From Pleurodeles waltl (Eukaryota; Chordata; Amphibia; Caudata; Salamandridae), in assembly GCF_031143425.1 (NCBI RefSeq), contig NC_090438.1, positions 775,755,138-775,819,137 of the forward strand: a stretch of 64,000 nt of DNA, in the 5' to 3' direction. Positions 1 to 10,735 of the stretch are shown here, one piece after another. Below the pieces are notes generated by a model. That model had not been told where the DNA came from. It saw only the letters and a program-made list of their open reading frames with translations, and did no database searches. How positions within the stretch are numbered: the first letter of the stretch is position 1; the number at the start of each line of letters is the position of its first letter. Both the position numbers and the translations under genes were made by a program.

Positions 1-2371
1 GAGTTAATTTCCAACCCATGGTCCTTGCAAAACTCCAAAAATCATAATAGCACTCTGGAAAGGCCCATGGCAGTTCGCGAGAGTAACAGGGTGTCGTCTG
101 CAAACAAAAGACAGGGGAACTTCTGGCCACCCAAAATCGGGGCGTCACCATGACAGTCTGAAAGATATGGGATACAAGCATTAATAAACAATAGGAATAG
201 GGTGGGCGCAAGAACGCACCCCTGCCTCACACCTCGTGTTGTAGAAAAAGCTGGGGTCAGGTCGCCAGCCGAACCCCAGCGAACTCTGGCATAGTTATCA
301 GAATAAAGGTCTTTGATGATATTAATCAGAGAACCCGGAACTCCAATATTGCTCAAGACCTCCCAAAGCTTGGCACGCGGAACAAGGTCAAACGCAGATT
401 TCAAATCAACAAAGGCCACAAATAAATGGCCGTTGTCTACATCTACGGTCTTCCACTTGATGGTGGTAAATCGGAAGACCTGATCGATGGTACTGACCTT
501 GTCCCGGAAACCGGCCTGGAGATGGCTTAAAACCAGATTTTTTGTTATCCAGGATTTTAGTCTGGATAACAACTGGAAGGAGAATATTTTTTACAAGTTG
601 TCTAATAGACTAATCGGTCTATAGTTCCCAGGGGAACTCTTATCTCATGTTTTTGTATAGGGACAATAATAGCCACCTTCCACGTATCTGGGTAAGATCG
701 AGTTGTCAGAACTATATTCGATAACCTATTGATGTACCGGGTCCAAACAGGTAAATCTGATTTATACAGGTCCGACGGGACACTGTCTAAACCAGGAGCC
801 TTCCCTATTCTTTGAGCACGGATTGCCAACTCAGTTTCCTTTAGGGTAAAGGGCGACACAGGAGAAAAGCACAATGAAGAATCAGTAGGAGTGTTGTTCG
901 AGTCAGAACAGGACCCATAAAGTTCCCGAAAATGGGAAAGCCAAGTTTCTGCATCAATGTGGCATTCAGGAGTAATTGAAAGGGCGGGGTCTCTGCGTGA
1001 GACCAAGGTCCAGAAAAGTTTAAGATCACGGGCGCTAGCCGCCTCCACAAAGTGCTCCCACAATTTTTCCTCGTATTTAAGTTTAGATGACTTACAAGTA
1101 GAAGCATAGTTCCTTCTCGCATGTATAATGGCATCCCGGCTCTTTTGCTTTAGAGCTTTGGACAAAAAGCTCTTGGCCTCCCGACACTCCTTATCAAACC
1201 ACTTACGATTAGGCAAGGAAGAATTGTTTTGAGTTAGGGGAGGTTTAGTAAAGAGCTCCTTGAGATCCATGAAAAAAGTCACATAAGAGGACATAACTTC
1301 TGAAGAAGATAAGACAGTAGAGTCATCAAAAAGCTGATGGCAAGAAACTAAATCATGGAGCTTATCTTTGAGCAGATTGGATTTCAAAAACGAAGACCAT
1401 CTCAACACGCGCCTATTGCTGGATAATTCCAGCCAATCATTAGGAGCATCCAAAACGTGAGATGGAGTGTGCCCTAAGAAAAGAGTTGCATTATATTCAA
1501 TTTGTAAGGGGGCATGGTCACTAGTTCACCGAGAACCTACCTCTACATTGACTATAAAATGCCAGACTCGCAGATCAAAAATACCATAATCCAGAGTGCT
1601 ACTATAGTGGCCTCTGTAGAAGGTGGGTCTAAAATTGTCATTTGAAAATCGGCCATTTCCAAAACGAAGGCCATAAGTTACTACGAGGTCTGTTATCTGC
1701 ATAACCCTAGCAGAGGGAGTACATGACACTGGTTGGATTAAAAGCGGGGGAGATTCCATGCTTCATCTTCGGCCTGGATAGACTCAGCAAAAGCTGAATC
1801 GAATTCAATTTGGGCATTGAGATCACCTGCAATAATAACACAGTATTTAAAATGAAGGTCAGATAAAAATTTGTGCAACAGATGTATGGTACCAGACTGA
1901 TGGTTAGAAGGGCCTGGCCTATTATAAATATTAATGCATAACACCGGAATACCTGTGATAGGCCATATTACTATTGCAAGAATATCGCAACAGTCAACAG
2001 TGATTTCCTTTACCCTACCCACCTCAGTCAGCTTAACCCAAGTGCATAAACCCCCAATCGCCCTTCCCCTAGAGGACTGAATCGCCTTTTTAGTAAAACA
2101 ACAATAACCTTGCCTGAACACACAATCCATAGACCAAGTTTCCTGAAACATACATATGGAGAAAGTTTCAACATAAGCCCCCCCAGTCCGGATCAGATAG
2201 TTTGCTCTTGATGCCAGCCACATTCCAGGACAATATTTTCCTTGTTGTAATGCTGCAAACTGTCGTGCAAGAGTCGGCATCAGGAGCTGAATTGGAAATC
2301 CCGTTAGTAATGCAGGGTAAAGCCCTCGTAGTATTGGCAGCCAAACCAGATGAAGATCTTGAGGGTAACAC
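1..2371 (-). pseudogene. LINE ORF2: APE endonuclease plus reverse transcriptase, frameshifted and 3'-partial
   Basis: Endonuclease motifs appear in order: SWNVAGIKS (about 2230), QETW (about 2130), GDLNAQ (about 1820), LDYGIF (about 1600) and SDHAP (about 1510). The first and last of these need frame changes. The linker and RT fingers follow at 1453-602 (GKAPGLDSVPSDLY). The RT palm is at 572-42, with AGFRDKVSTIDQ, FVDLKSAFD, GVRQGCVLAP and the catalytic FADD. The endonuclease nicks target DNA and the RT copies element RNA from the nick. At least four frameshifts make it non-functional. The C terminus lies outside the window. Confidence 0.85.
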
Positions 2372-2419
2372 TACCCGGGCGTGTGGAGCGTTATCTTTGA
2401 AAGAATTAGGATGGCGTAG

Positions 2420-3659
2420 TCAATCCACATCTGATGTGTCCCCTGAGGTAACAGGGTCTCGTGTAAAGGTACCTTTATTGTTACAAACCAGAGCAGCCCC
2501 ATCGCCAAAAAAAGGCAACGAGCCAGGGGAGACAGTTGAAACAGAATCATTTAAAGGAATTGGGTTGACTCTAGATGGACGAAGGGACAACATCTTGTGA
2601 CCCATAGCAGGCAAGCTTTCTCTAAAAAATATGTCAGAGTCAGATCTTAATAAATTACGAGCTTCCATCTGCAAAATCCCCTTAACTAAAGCTGGGCTGG
2701 CGAGTTGAAGTTTGATAATGTCCCGTCCACCTGGGCCTCGCACACGAGAAGCAAAGACAATATCCGCGTGGATGATAGAGCCACAACCCCTAGTGTGGCG
2801 AATCCAATACGACACCTTGTTAATAAGAGAAGAAGTATCTTCCCTCGTATGAAGTGAAAGTCGAGGGACATTACACATGTCAATGCAATTTCGGTTGGGT
2901 ACACGAATAGAATGGGCCACAGATTGACCCGAATTTAAAGAAAAAGATGGCGAATTTGCTTGTACTGAGGTCAAATGGTTTCCATATTGATGTCTATGGC
3001 TAGAGCCTTTGACTGATTCCCGTAGCAATGGGGGGGTCTACTGGTAAAGCAACAGGGACCAATGGCCGAGAAACTTGTGCTATGACTGGATTCAGGATAC
3101 ACTGAGGAGTTAGGTCAGGTTTTTTGAGAAGTTTGAGGACCTCAAATAAAAGACTCTTCAATTCCCCAACTTCATGCTTTAGACTAGATATCAGAGCTAA
3201 GACATTGTCACTAGATTTGGAAGGCACAGAAAGCGAAGGCTGTATAGCACTCGCCAGTTCAGGTTGGTCCAAAATCGAAAACCGATTTGAACATGGAATC
3301 TCATTGATAATGGAAACAGAAGGGATTGTATCCAAATTGTGACCAATGCCAGGCGAAAGTAAAGCATTAGCCAAACCAGTCGAGCTGGGAGAGACAGCAA
3401 CATGAGGTGAAGTTTTCTGAGGCTGTGTATCAGTAGGTTTAGTGGAGCCGGTTGTTAAAAATGGAAGTAAAGATCCTGATTTCAGTTTCTTACGGGCATT
3501 GCCCTCTTTTTCCTTAAGGATGGATTCCACTTCCTCAATTAAGTTATCAATTTCTCTGGAAATGCAATTGGAATGAGTTTGCGTTACTCTGTTGGATTTA
3601 GAGCTTTTGGGTTTGGCAATAGCCAGGTCAGGACTAGAGCGAACCTTGCGCTTCCCCAT
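2420..3659 (-). pseudogene. LINE ORF1 (nucleic-acid-binding protein), frameshifted
   Basis: The start is placed at the ATG at 3659, which begins MGKRKVRSS after a 5' leader and is followed by a basic, Ser/Lys-rich segment. The frame runs to about 3000. A one-base shift moves it to a second frame that ends at 2420. The second part has an RRM-like pattern (residues around CNVPRLSLHT and VFASRVRGPGG, then LVKGILQMEARNLL), typical of ORF1 proteins that coat LINE RNA. I see no CCHC knuckle. Function is inferred from position and the weak RRM-like pattern. Confidence 0.65.
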
Positions 3660-3825
3660 GACAAATAGGGAATAGAGAGAGAGAGAAGAAAAAAAAAAAG
3701 AGAAACACTTACTCAGCCCTCCTGGTCGGCACAATGCGAAAAAACGAAAAATTAAAGAGTGTGGCCCCGGGCACTGATGGGCGAAGGACGGGCCCGACCT
3801 TGGCCCGGGCGCGTCCTGCGACACT

Positions 3826-4133
3826 GGGAGCGCAATGTAAATTTAAAGGGCCCTTGCCCCAATGTCACGGCTCCCGGCACCACCAGCGCGCGTCCCACGA
3901 CGGCGGGAGTGCAATGTAAATTTAAAGGGCTCCTGCCCCAACGTCACGGCTCCCGGCACCACCAGCGCGCGTCCCGCGACGGCGGGAGCACAATGTACAT
4001 TTAAAGGGCTCCTGCCCCAACGTCACGGCTCCCGGCACCACCAGCGCGCGTCCCGCGACGGCAGGAGCGCAATGTAAATTTAAAGGGCTCCTGCCCCAAC
4101 GTCACGGCTCCCGGCACCACCAGCGCGCGTCCC
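3826..4133 (-). repeat. 79-bp GC-rich tandem monomers, probable LINE 5' UTR
   Basis: The unit starts recur at 3826, 3905, 3984 and 4063, giving a 79-bp period and about 3.9 copies. Copies differ at only a few bases. The array lies directly upstream of ORF1 in the LINE's minus-strand orientation. In some LINE families 5' UTR monomers act as promoters; that role here is inference. Confidence 0.85.
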
Positions 4134-5183
4134 ACTGAAATCCTGCTAGCCAGGACCCCAGTGCTCATAGTTTGTGGCCTGAATGTGTGTATCTGTGTAG
4201 TGTCTAACTGTGTCACTGAGGCTCTGCTAACCAGAACCTCAGTGTTTATGCTCTCTCTGCCTTTAAAATTTTCACTATAGGCTAGTGACCATTTTTACCA
4301 ATTCTAATTGGCACACTGGAACACCCTTATAATTCCTTAGTATATGGTACCTAGGTTTCATGAGATCCCTATGGGCTGCAGCATTTCTTTTGCCACCCAT
4401 AGGGAGCTCAGAATTTTTTTACACAGGGCTGCCACTGCAGCCTGAGTGAAATAACGCACACGTTATTTCACAGCCATTTTCACTGCACTTAAGTAACTTA
4501 TAAGTCACCTCTATGTCTAAACTTCACTTGCTGAAGGTGAGGTGCAAAGTTACTAAGTGTGAGGGCACCCTTGCACTAGCAAAGGTGCCCCCACATAGTT
4601 CAGGGATATTTCCCAAAACTTTGTGAGTGCAGAGACGCCATTACACGCGTACACTACATATAGGTCAATACCTATATGTAGCTTCACAATGGTAACTCCG
4701 AATATGGCCATGTAACATGTCTAAGATCATGGAATTGTCTTCCCATGCCAAACCTGGAATTAGGGTGCCAATCCCATGCATCCCCAGGGCTCCACTATGG
4801 ACCCTAGGTACTGCCAAACCAGCTCTCTGGGGTTTTATCTGCAGCTACCGCTGCTGCCACCCCACAGACAGGGTTCTGCCCTCCTGGGGTCTGGGCAGCC
4901 CAGTCCCAGGAAGGCAGAACAAAGAATTTCCTCTGAGAGAGGGTGCTACACCCTCTCCCTTTGGAAATAGGTGTTAAGGGCTGGGGAGGAGTAGCCTCTC
5001 CTAGCCTCTGAAAATGCTTTGAAGGGCACAGATGGAGCCCTCCTTGCAAAAGCCAGTCTACACCGGTTTAGGGAACCCCCAGTACCTGCTCTGGCGCGAA
5101 ACTGGACAAAGGAAAGGGGAGTGACCAGAGCTCCTCCAGTGTGTCCCAGACCTCTGCCATCTTGGTTCCAGAGGTGTGAGGGC

Positions 5184-5189
5184 TATATA
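5184..5189 (+). promoter_or_regulatory. TATA box of LTR A (U3/R boundary)
   Basis: TATATA lies in GGGCTATATAGGGTC. The same context reads CTATTTAGGGTC in the 3' LTR (24344) and in the reverse complement of element C's LTR. Conservation across three LTRs and position upstream of the poly(A) signal suggest the core promoter. The transcription start is not determined. Confidence 0.55.
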
Positions 5190-6618
5190 GGGTCCCTCCT
5201 GTGGGCTTTTCCTCAGATAACGACTTGCAAGAATTTACCAGAGTTCCTCTGCACCTCTCTCTTCGACTTCTGCCAAGGATCGACCGCTGACTGCTCCAGA
5301 ACGCCTGCAAAACTGCAACAAAGTAGCAAGAAGACTACCAGCGACATTGTAGCGCCTAATCCTGCCGGCTTTCTTGACTGTTTCCTGGTGGTGCATGCTT
5401 TGGGGGGCTGCCTGCCTTCATCCTGCACTGGAAGCCAAGAAGAAATCTCCTGTGGGTCGATGGAATCTTCCCCCTGCTTCAGCAGGCACCAAACTTCAGC
5501 ATCACCGGTACTCTGGGACCCCTCTCATCCTGATGAGCGTGGCCCCTGGAACACAGGAGGTGGACCCCAGATACCCAGACTGTCCAGTGGTCCAACTGTC
5601 CAAATTTGGAGGAGGTAAGTCCTTGCCTACCCTCTCCAGACAGTTATTCTGTGCACCGCGTGAACTGCAGCTGCTAAGGCTCCTGTGCACATTTCCACCA
5701 AATCCTTCGTGCACAGCCAGGCCCGGTCCCCAGCACTCTGTCCTGCATTGCTCAACTCCCTGAGTTGACCTCTGGCTTCGTGGGACCCTCTTTTGCAGTG
5801 TTGAGATGACGGCCGTGTTCAGACTTCTTGAACCCGTGTTTAAGGACTTCTGCGGTGCTACCTTCTTGTGCATGGGCTCTCTGCGTTGCTGAGGGCCCCC
5901 TCTGTCTCCTCTCCCAAGTGGCGACATCCTGGTCCTTCCTGGGCAACACCCTTTTTCTTAATCTTCAACCGCAACTCTTGCAGCTAGGAAGGCTTGTTTG
6001 CAGTCTTTTGCCAAAGAAACAACTCTGCATCCTCCAGCACTCCGTGGGATATCTGCACGAAGGAGAAGTTCCTAGCACCATTCGCTATTGCAGAATCTTC
6101 AGCTTCTTCCATCCGGAGGCAGCCATTTAGCACCATCATCCGGGGTTTAGTGGGCTTCTGCCCCCCTTGGACACTTTCATGACTCTTGGACTTGGTCCCC
6201 TTCCTTTGCAGGTCCTCAGGTCGAGGAATCAGTTTTCAGTGCTTTGCAGTCTGTTGTGGCTTTGCAAAATCCTCTATCCCGACTCTAGTGTGTTTCTGGG
6301 GAAATAGTAGTACTTTACTCCTATTTTCCAGGGTCTTGGGGTGGGGTATCCTGGACACCCTTAGTGTTTTCTTACACTCCCAGTGACCCTCTACACACTA
6401 CACTAGCCTAGAGGTCCATTCGTGGTTCGCATTCTACTTTCATAGTATATGGTTTGTGTTGCCTTTAGGCCTATTGCATCCTATTGTATTCTACAGTGTT
6501 TGCACAATTTTTCTAACTATTTACTTACCTGATTTTGATTTGTGTGTATATTTTGTGTATTTTACTTACCCCCTAAGGGAGTATATCCTCCGAGAAATTT
6601 TTGCCACATTGTCACTAA

Positions 6619-6624
6619 AATAAA
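6619..6624 (+). promoter_or_regulatory. Poly(A) signal of LTR A
   Basis: AATAAA lies about 1.4 kb after the TATA box. The equivalent in element C's LTR is intact (minus strand, 49663-49668). In the 3' LTR of A the site reads AAAGTAAAG and is lost, so that LTR would terminate transcripts poorly. Confidence 0.55.
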
Positions 6625-6671
6625 GTACCTTTAATTTTAGTAACTCTGAGTATTGTGTTTCTTATGATTAT

Positions 6672-7124
6672 GGGGGTCATTACAACCGCCCGCCAAGGTT
6701 TGACCGCCGGGCGGCCGCCAATGCAGCCGCACTCGCGCCACGGCCATTATGAGATCCCCACAACACAGGAGCTGGCTCCAAATGGAGCCGGCGGTGTTGC
6801 GGCCATGCGACGGGTGCAGTTGCACCCGTCGCGCTTTTCACTGTCTGCATAGTAGACAGTGAAAAGCTGTACGGGGCCGTGGCAGGGGCCCCCAGGGGCC
6901 CCGCGACTCCCCTTTCCACCAGCCTTTTCATGGCGGTGCAAACCGCCATGAAAAGGCTGGCGGGAGGGGGACTCGTAATCCCCTGGGCAGCGCTGCCCTG
7001 GAGGATTACTCCCGCCGGGACAAAAGTGGCGGGAATCCCCAGGATTTCACCGCCGGCCTGCTGGTGGTGAAATCTGCCAAAACAACCCTGGCGGTCAAAG
7101 ACTGCCAGGGTTGTAATGAGGGCC
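6672..7124. mobile_element. 453-bp non-autonomous Harbinger-like element made of serial hairpins
   Basis: The ends are GGGGGTCATTACAAC and its inverted partner GTTGTAATGAGGGCC, the same termini as the large Harbinger elements here. The insertion is absent from the 3' LTR at the homologous place (about 25800). Inside are three near-contiguous perfect inverted repeats: 6807-6832 (12-bp arms), 6834-6866 (13-bp arms) and 6919-6960 (19-bp arms, 4-nt loop). There is no coding capacity. The flanks read TAT and ATA, so a clean target duplication is not visible. Confidence 0.8.
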
Positions 7125-7315
7125 ATAGTACCTATATGTTATAAGTGGTATAGTAGGAGCTTTGCATGTCTCCTAGTTCAGCCGAAGCTGCTCTGCTATA
7201 GCTACCTCTATCAGCCTAAGCTGCTAGAACACTACTAATCTACTAATAAGGGATAACTTAAACAAGGTGTAAGTACCATCAGGTACCCACTATAAGCCAG
7301 GCCAGCCTCCTACAT

Positions 7316-7335
7316 TGGTGTTGCAGCGGTGGGAT
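7316..7335 (+). other. Primer-binding site of element A (tRNA-Leu-like)
   Basis: TGGTG followed by GCAGCGGTGGGAT, with two extra bases between, begins one base after the LTR end. Equivalent sites follow the LTRs of C (49404-49423, minus) and D (62436-62455). From general knowledge it resembles the complement of a leucine tRNA 3' end. Reverse transcription would start here. About 270 bp of non-coding T-rich leader separates it from gag. Confidence 0.65.
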
Positions 7336-7604
7336 AAGTACTTGTAACTACTTTATCACATTGTCATTGGTGCTTTTCATAAGAAAACCATATTCTAATA
7401 TATGTATAGAAATATACACAGTTAACCTAAAAAGTTTTTCTTTCTCTCTAAGTTTCAGAAAAGTTTGAAAAAGTTTTTTCTCTTTTCTTTAAAAGTTTTC
7501 TAAACTTTTTCTCTCTCCCCTAAACTCTTTCTTTCAACTCTGTCTGTAGTAGAGGCCACTCCCAAAGTTGTGCAGACAACTTATGATATTTAAACTTTAA
7601 AAGT

Positions 7605-7885
7605 TTGAGGGGTCTCAGCATAGAAAGAAGATTAGGGATTGGTATGAACCCTACCAAAGATCTTCTCCTTAGTCTTCTCCTAGAAAGTGTCCAGAACCGG
7701 TCTATTCAAACCCAGGATCAGGAGGTAGAGGAGGTGGGTACCCACGTAGAATCAGGGGAGGGCCCTGAGGATTCTGGGGATGGTACTTCCAAGGACCTTT
7801 CAACTAACAGGTCATCTAGTGAAGCTGGTAGTGGGAGCGGGTCACACACTAGTAGGGCACCTTTCACTCCAAAAGGCCAGGTAAC
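7605..7885 (+). pseudogene. Element A gag, N-terminal part
   Basis: An open frame matches the N-terminal region of the gag in element C (minus, 49230-49050), including SSEAGSGSGSHTSRAPFTPKGQ. No ATG is in frame at the expected place; a one-base insertion in the GAGGGG run probably moved it. The frame leaves gag at 7885, where the solo LTR begins with TGTCAC, and resumes at 18553. The N-terminal segment is acidic and Ser/Gly-rich. Confidence 0.75.
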
Positions 7886-8153
7886 TGTCACAGTGTCCTT
7901 TCCTCTGGATCTGCACGTTGCTGAACAAAAGGCCCACCTCCTGGTGTCACCAACTCAGAAAGCTATTATAGCACAGAGTTATGATGAAGCCAGGCGGGAG
8001 GAAGGGAATTAGGGTAGAGAACTGCAGGGAGAGAGATCTGAAAAGAAAAGGTTAGAACAAATATGCATATACTCATTCACAGCAGTATAACTCATCAATA
8101 GACTCTTGACTAAAGGCGTCTCCGTGATATCAGATTAAGGGGGTCATTACAAC

Positions 8154-8729
8154 ATTGACGGTAAAAGGCGCTTACCGCCGTGCAGAAGACCGCCAACACA
8201 CCGCCGCGGCCACGGAATTCCGCCACAGCTATTATGACCCACATCTCGAAATCCGACAAAATTCACACACCCACACAAGTCCGCCACACCAAAGGTCAGT
8301 GATAAACTGGCGATAACAAAACCTCCACCGTCACGCCAACAGATATACGCCCACACTATCACGACCCACGAATCCACGCAGTGGCCTTTCAACCGCAGTA
8401 TTCCATTGGCGGTACACACCGCCGTGCTCAAAATACAAACACAGATACAAAACACTGCCACATTGGACAAATCAAAATACACACACCTGATACACATACA
8501 CACCACTCCCACACACCCAATACAATATAAAACACACACCCACATCACCCACAAACCCCCAGGACAAAAAATTCCGAAAGAAGGCCAGAGAGAGACACCA
8601 CCATCCACAAACTAGCATCCACAGGCACTCAACACCATCACCCACACAGCTTCTACGCACAAAACACCACACACCACTACATATCACCACACTTATCACC
8701 ACACACACCACCCCACACATCACCAGCCC
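8154..8729 (+). other. Harbinger 5' subterminal region and CA-rich leader
   Basis: Non-coding. 8160-8420 contains repeated ACCGCC/GGCGGT blocks. 8430-8720 is rich in CA (ACACAC runs). The first 390 bp have a clear counterpart at 52921-53300 in the deleted copy, including a shared stretch around CCGCCACACCAAAGGTCAGT. It probably holds the terminal transposase or Myb binding sites and the promoter of the Myb gene; no TATA box is evident. Confidence 0.55.
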
Positions 8730-10206
8730 ATGGCACGGCAAAGACACCCCAGGTTTTCGGAGGAGGAGCTCAGGGTCATGGTGGAGGAAATTGTCCGGGT
8801 AGAGCCACAGCTATTTGGAGCACAGGTGCAGCACACCTCAATTGCAAGGAAGATGGAGCTATGGCGAAGAATAGTCGATAGGGTCAACGCAGTGGGACAA
8901 CACCCAAGAAATAGGGACGACATCAGGAAGAGGTGGAACGACCTACGGGGGAAGGTGCGTTCCGTGGTCTCAAGACACCACCAGGCGGTTCAGCGGACTG
9001 GCGGCGGACCCCCACCTCCACACCCACAACTAACAACATGGGAGAAACAGGTCTTGGCGATTCTGCATCCTGAGGGCCTCGCAGGAGTCGGTGGAGGAAT
9101 GGACTCTGGTAAGTCAAACCTTTAACTACCATATCCCCCACCCTACCTGCATGCTATCACATACCCCACCCTCGCCCCCTCCCCTATCACTCCAACTCCT
9201 CACAAATGTACCAATATCACAAACCACACATCCCAACACCAAGCCCTGCATGCAACAACAACGCATGGACACCCATCACTAAAGCATGCCCACTGCACAT
9301 ACCCATACACACCCCTAAACCATCATCACACAAGCCCCCACACAGGAATGCAAGCACTGGGGTACACGCTCACCCACCCAATGCCCACCATGACACACAC
9401 AGATGCAATAATCATGCTTTTCCACCCCTGCAGGACCACTACCCAACGTCACCAGACAGGAGGGTCCAGACATCTCCACCCCACCCACAGAAGAGGCCCA
9501 CAGTGATGACAGCAGCTCTGTCGAACTGGATCTAGATGACCAGCCCGGACTATCGTGGGCCTCGGGACAGTCGGTTCCCCTCACACAGACACAGGCCACC
9601 ACAGACTTTCCCCCCTCTGGTAACACCAGCACAGCACCCACCCAGCAGGCCCATACCTCCATCCCCAGGACACGTCAATCAGCTGTGTGTCCACCACTAC
9701 AGGGAACCCAGGAAAACCCACCACCCCAACAACAACAGGGACCTGGGGGCAGTGGTAGTGGGCACACAGTCCAGGGAACAGAGGCCCAGGAACACAGGGG
9801 AACTGGGAGGGCTGCTGTGTGACAGGGGGCGGAAAGGCCAAGGGAACCCACTCTCCACAAGGCCCTCTCCTCCATCATGGGAGCATACCACCACTCCCAG
9901 GAGACGATGGCAACGGTCCTGGCCAAGTTTCAGGAGACCCAGCGCATGCAGGAGGAACAGTATTTGGGGTTCAGGGAGGAACTCAGAACCATCAGCTCTG
10001 CCCTGGGCACCATCGTAGGGGTGCTGAAGCAAATACTCAACACCAGGAGGGACACTGTGGCACTCCAAGGGGCCCCTGACACTAGCATGGACGATGAACT
10101 GCCCACCACCTCCGCCGGTGCTAGTGGACAGGAGGCACCGCCACAGGACCACCACACCAGCATCCCACCCCCTGCAGACGGAGAACCACCCGCAAACGGT
10201 CCCTGA
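8730..10206 (+). pseudogene. Harbinger Myb/SANT-like DNA-binding protein, two exons, one stop
   Basis: Exon 1 is 8730-9108 (ATG at 8730) and ends at GTAAGT. Exon 2 starts at 9434 after CACCCCTGCAG. The splice is phase 1 and joins into an open frame ending at TGA 10204-10206, 383 codons in total. Residues about 7-78 form a Myb/SANT-like domain (FSEEELRVMVEEI, then LWRRIVDRVNAVG, then IRKRWNDLRGKV). The middle is acidic and Gln/Pro-rich; the C-terminal part (SSIMGAYHHSQETMATVLAKFQ) is a likely coiled coil. One in-frame TGA lies at 9820-9822, plausibly from CGA. In Harbinger elements such a partner helps the transposase enter the nucleus and bind ends (family knowledge). Confidence 0.8.
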
Positions 10207-10442
10207 GCTCCAGGAACAAGACAGAGCACGATGCCAAGACCCCCGCCAAGAAATGAGACCACCCTGATTGTCAACCCACTGTCCCACTTTGTCACCCTGT
10301 CCATATTGAAACTACCCCAGCTCCACTTCCTATGCCCATATGGGCAATGCACCTATGAGACAAATAGACTGGACTCTGCCATGGACACTCCTCCGCCATC
10401 ACCCCTCACCATTTAACTTCCCCCTCCAATATTTTGTATGTA

Positions 10443-10448
10443 AATAAA
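10443..10448 (+). promoter_or_regulatory. Poly(A) signal of the Harbinger Myb gene
   Basis: AATAAA lies 237 bp after the Myb stop codon and before the convergent transposase gene, which ends at 10736. It is the first such hexamer downstream of the Myb frame. Confidence 0.6.
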
Positions 10449-10735
10449 CACACCTAAAGCACCAAAAGATCTGGAGTCTGTCTGTGATTTTGAAATAGTG
10501 TATTTGCAATTACTGTGACAAAATTTCCAGGAAATAGTAATGTCAACATACCTATGTCACACAGCTCTATTCCCTGAGGAATCTAAGCAGATGACACATG
10601 TTGGGACCCACACCTGTGAAACCGTAAGGGAAAGTGACAACTCAGTGACCATACACTGGGGGAAATCGACAGACATGATAGAGGTAGAAGTGTAAAAGTA
10701 CTTGTAGTAGGCAGGAATGTATTCTCACCTGTGTT

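Larger units (their letters stand above)
1..4133 (-). mobile_element. Non-LTR retrotransposon (LINE), 3' end beyond window
   Basis: Reading from high to low coordinates the order is a GC-rich 79-bp monomer array (3826-4133), ORF1 (from 3659), an APE-type endonuclease and a reverse transcriptase that runs off the left edge. This is standard LINE order, with monomers where a 5' UTR promoter would sit. ORF1 and ORF2 are each broken by frameshifts. The array abuts LTR sequence at 4134, so the LINE probably landed in, or truncated, the 5' LTR of element A. I could not assign the clade securely; a Jockey/I-superfamily type is likely. The RT catalytic block is FADD. Confidence 0.85.
4134..7314 (+). 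repeat. 5' LTR of element A (5'-truncated, with insertion)
   Basis: The sequence aligns by eye over its length with 23150-26008 and with the reverse complement of 49425-52200. It begins inside the LTR at a segment found about 80 bp into the other copies, so the TGT start is missing. It ends in CCTACA at 7314, one base before the primer-binding site. After removing the 453-bp insertion (6672-7124) about 2.73 kb of LTR remains. It holds a TATATA box and an AATAAA signal. Open frames inside it are not conserved between copies. Confidence 0.9.

Noticed and set aside
4717..6386. Many open frames in LTR A (and equivalents in C and D)
   Set aside because: Not conserved in frame between LTR copies and without recognisable domains.
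7886..8012. Continuation of gag frame to 8012
   Set aside because: Sequence after 7885 does not match element C gag; it is the start of the solo LTR read by chance.
9206..9535. 109-codon plus-strand frame after the first Myb exon
   Set aside because: It lies mostly in the intron, is Pro/His/Thr-rich, and conflicts with the phase-consistent splice into exon 2.
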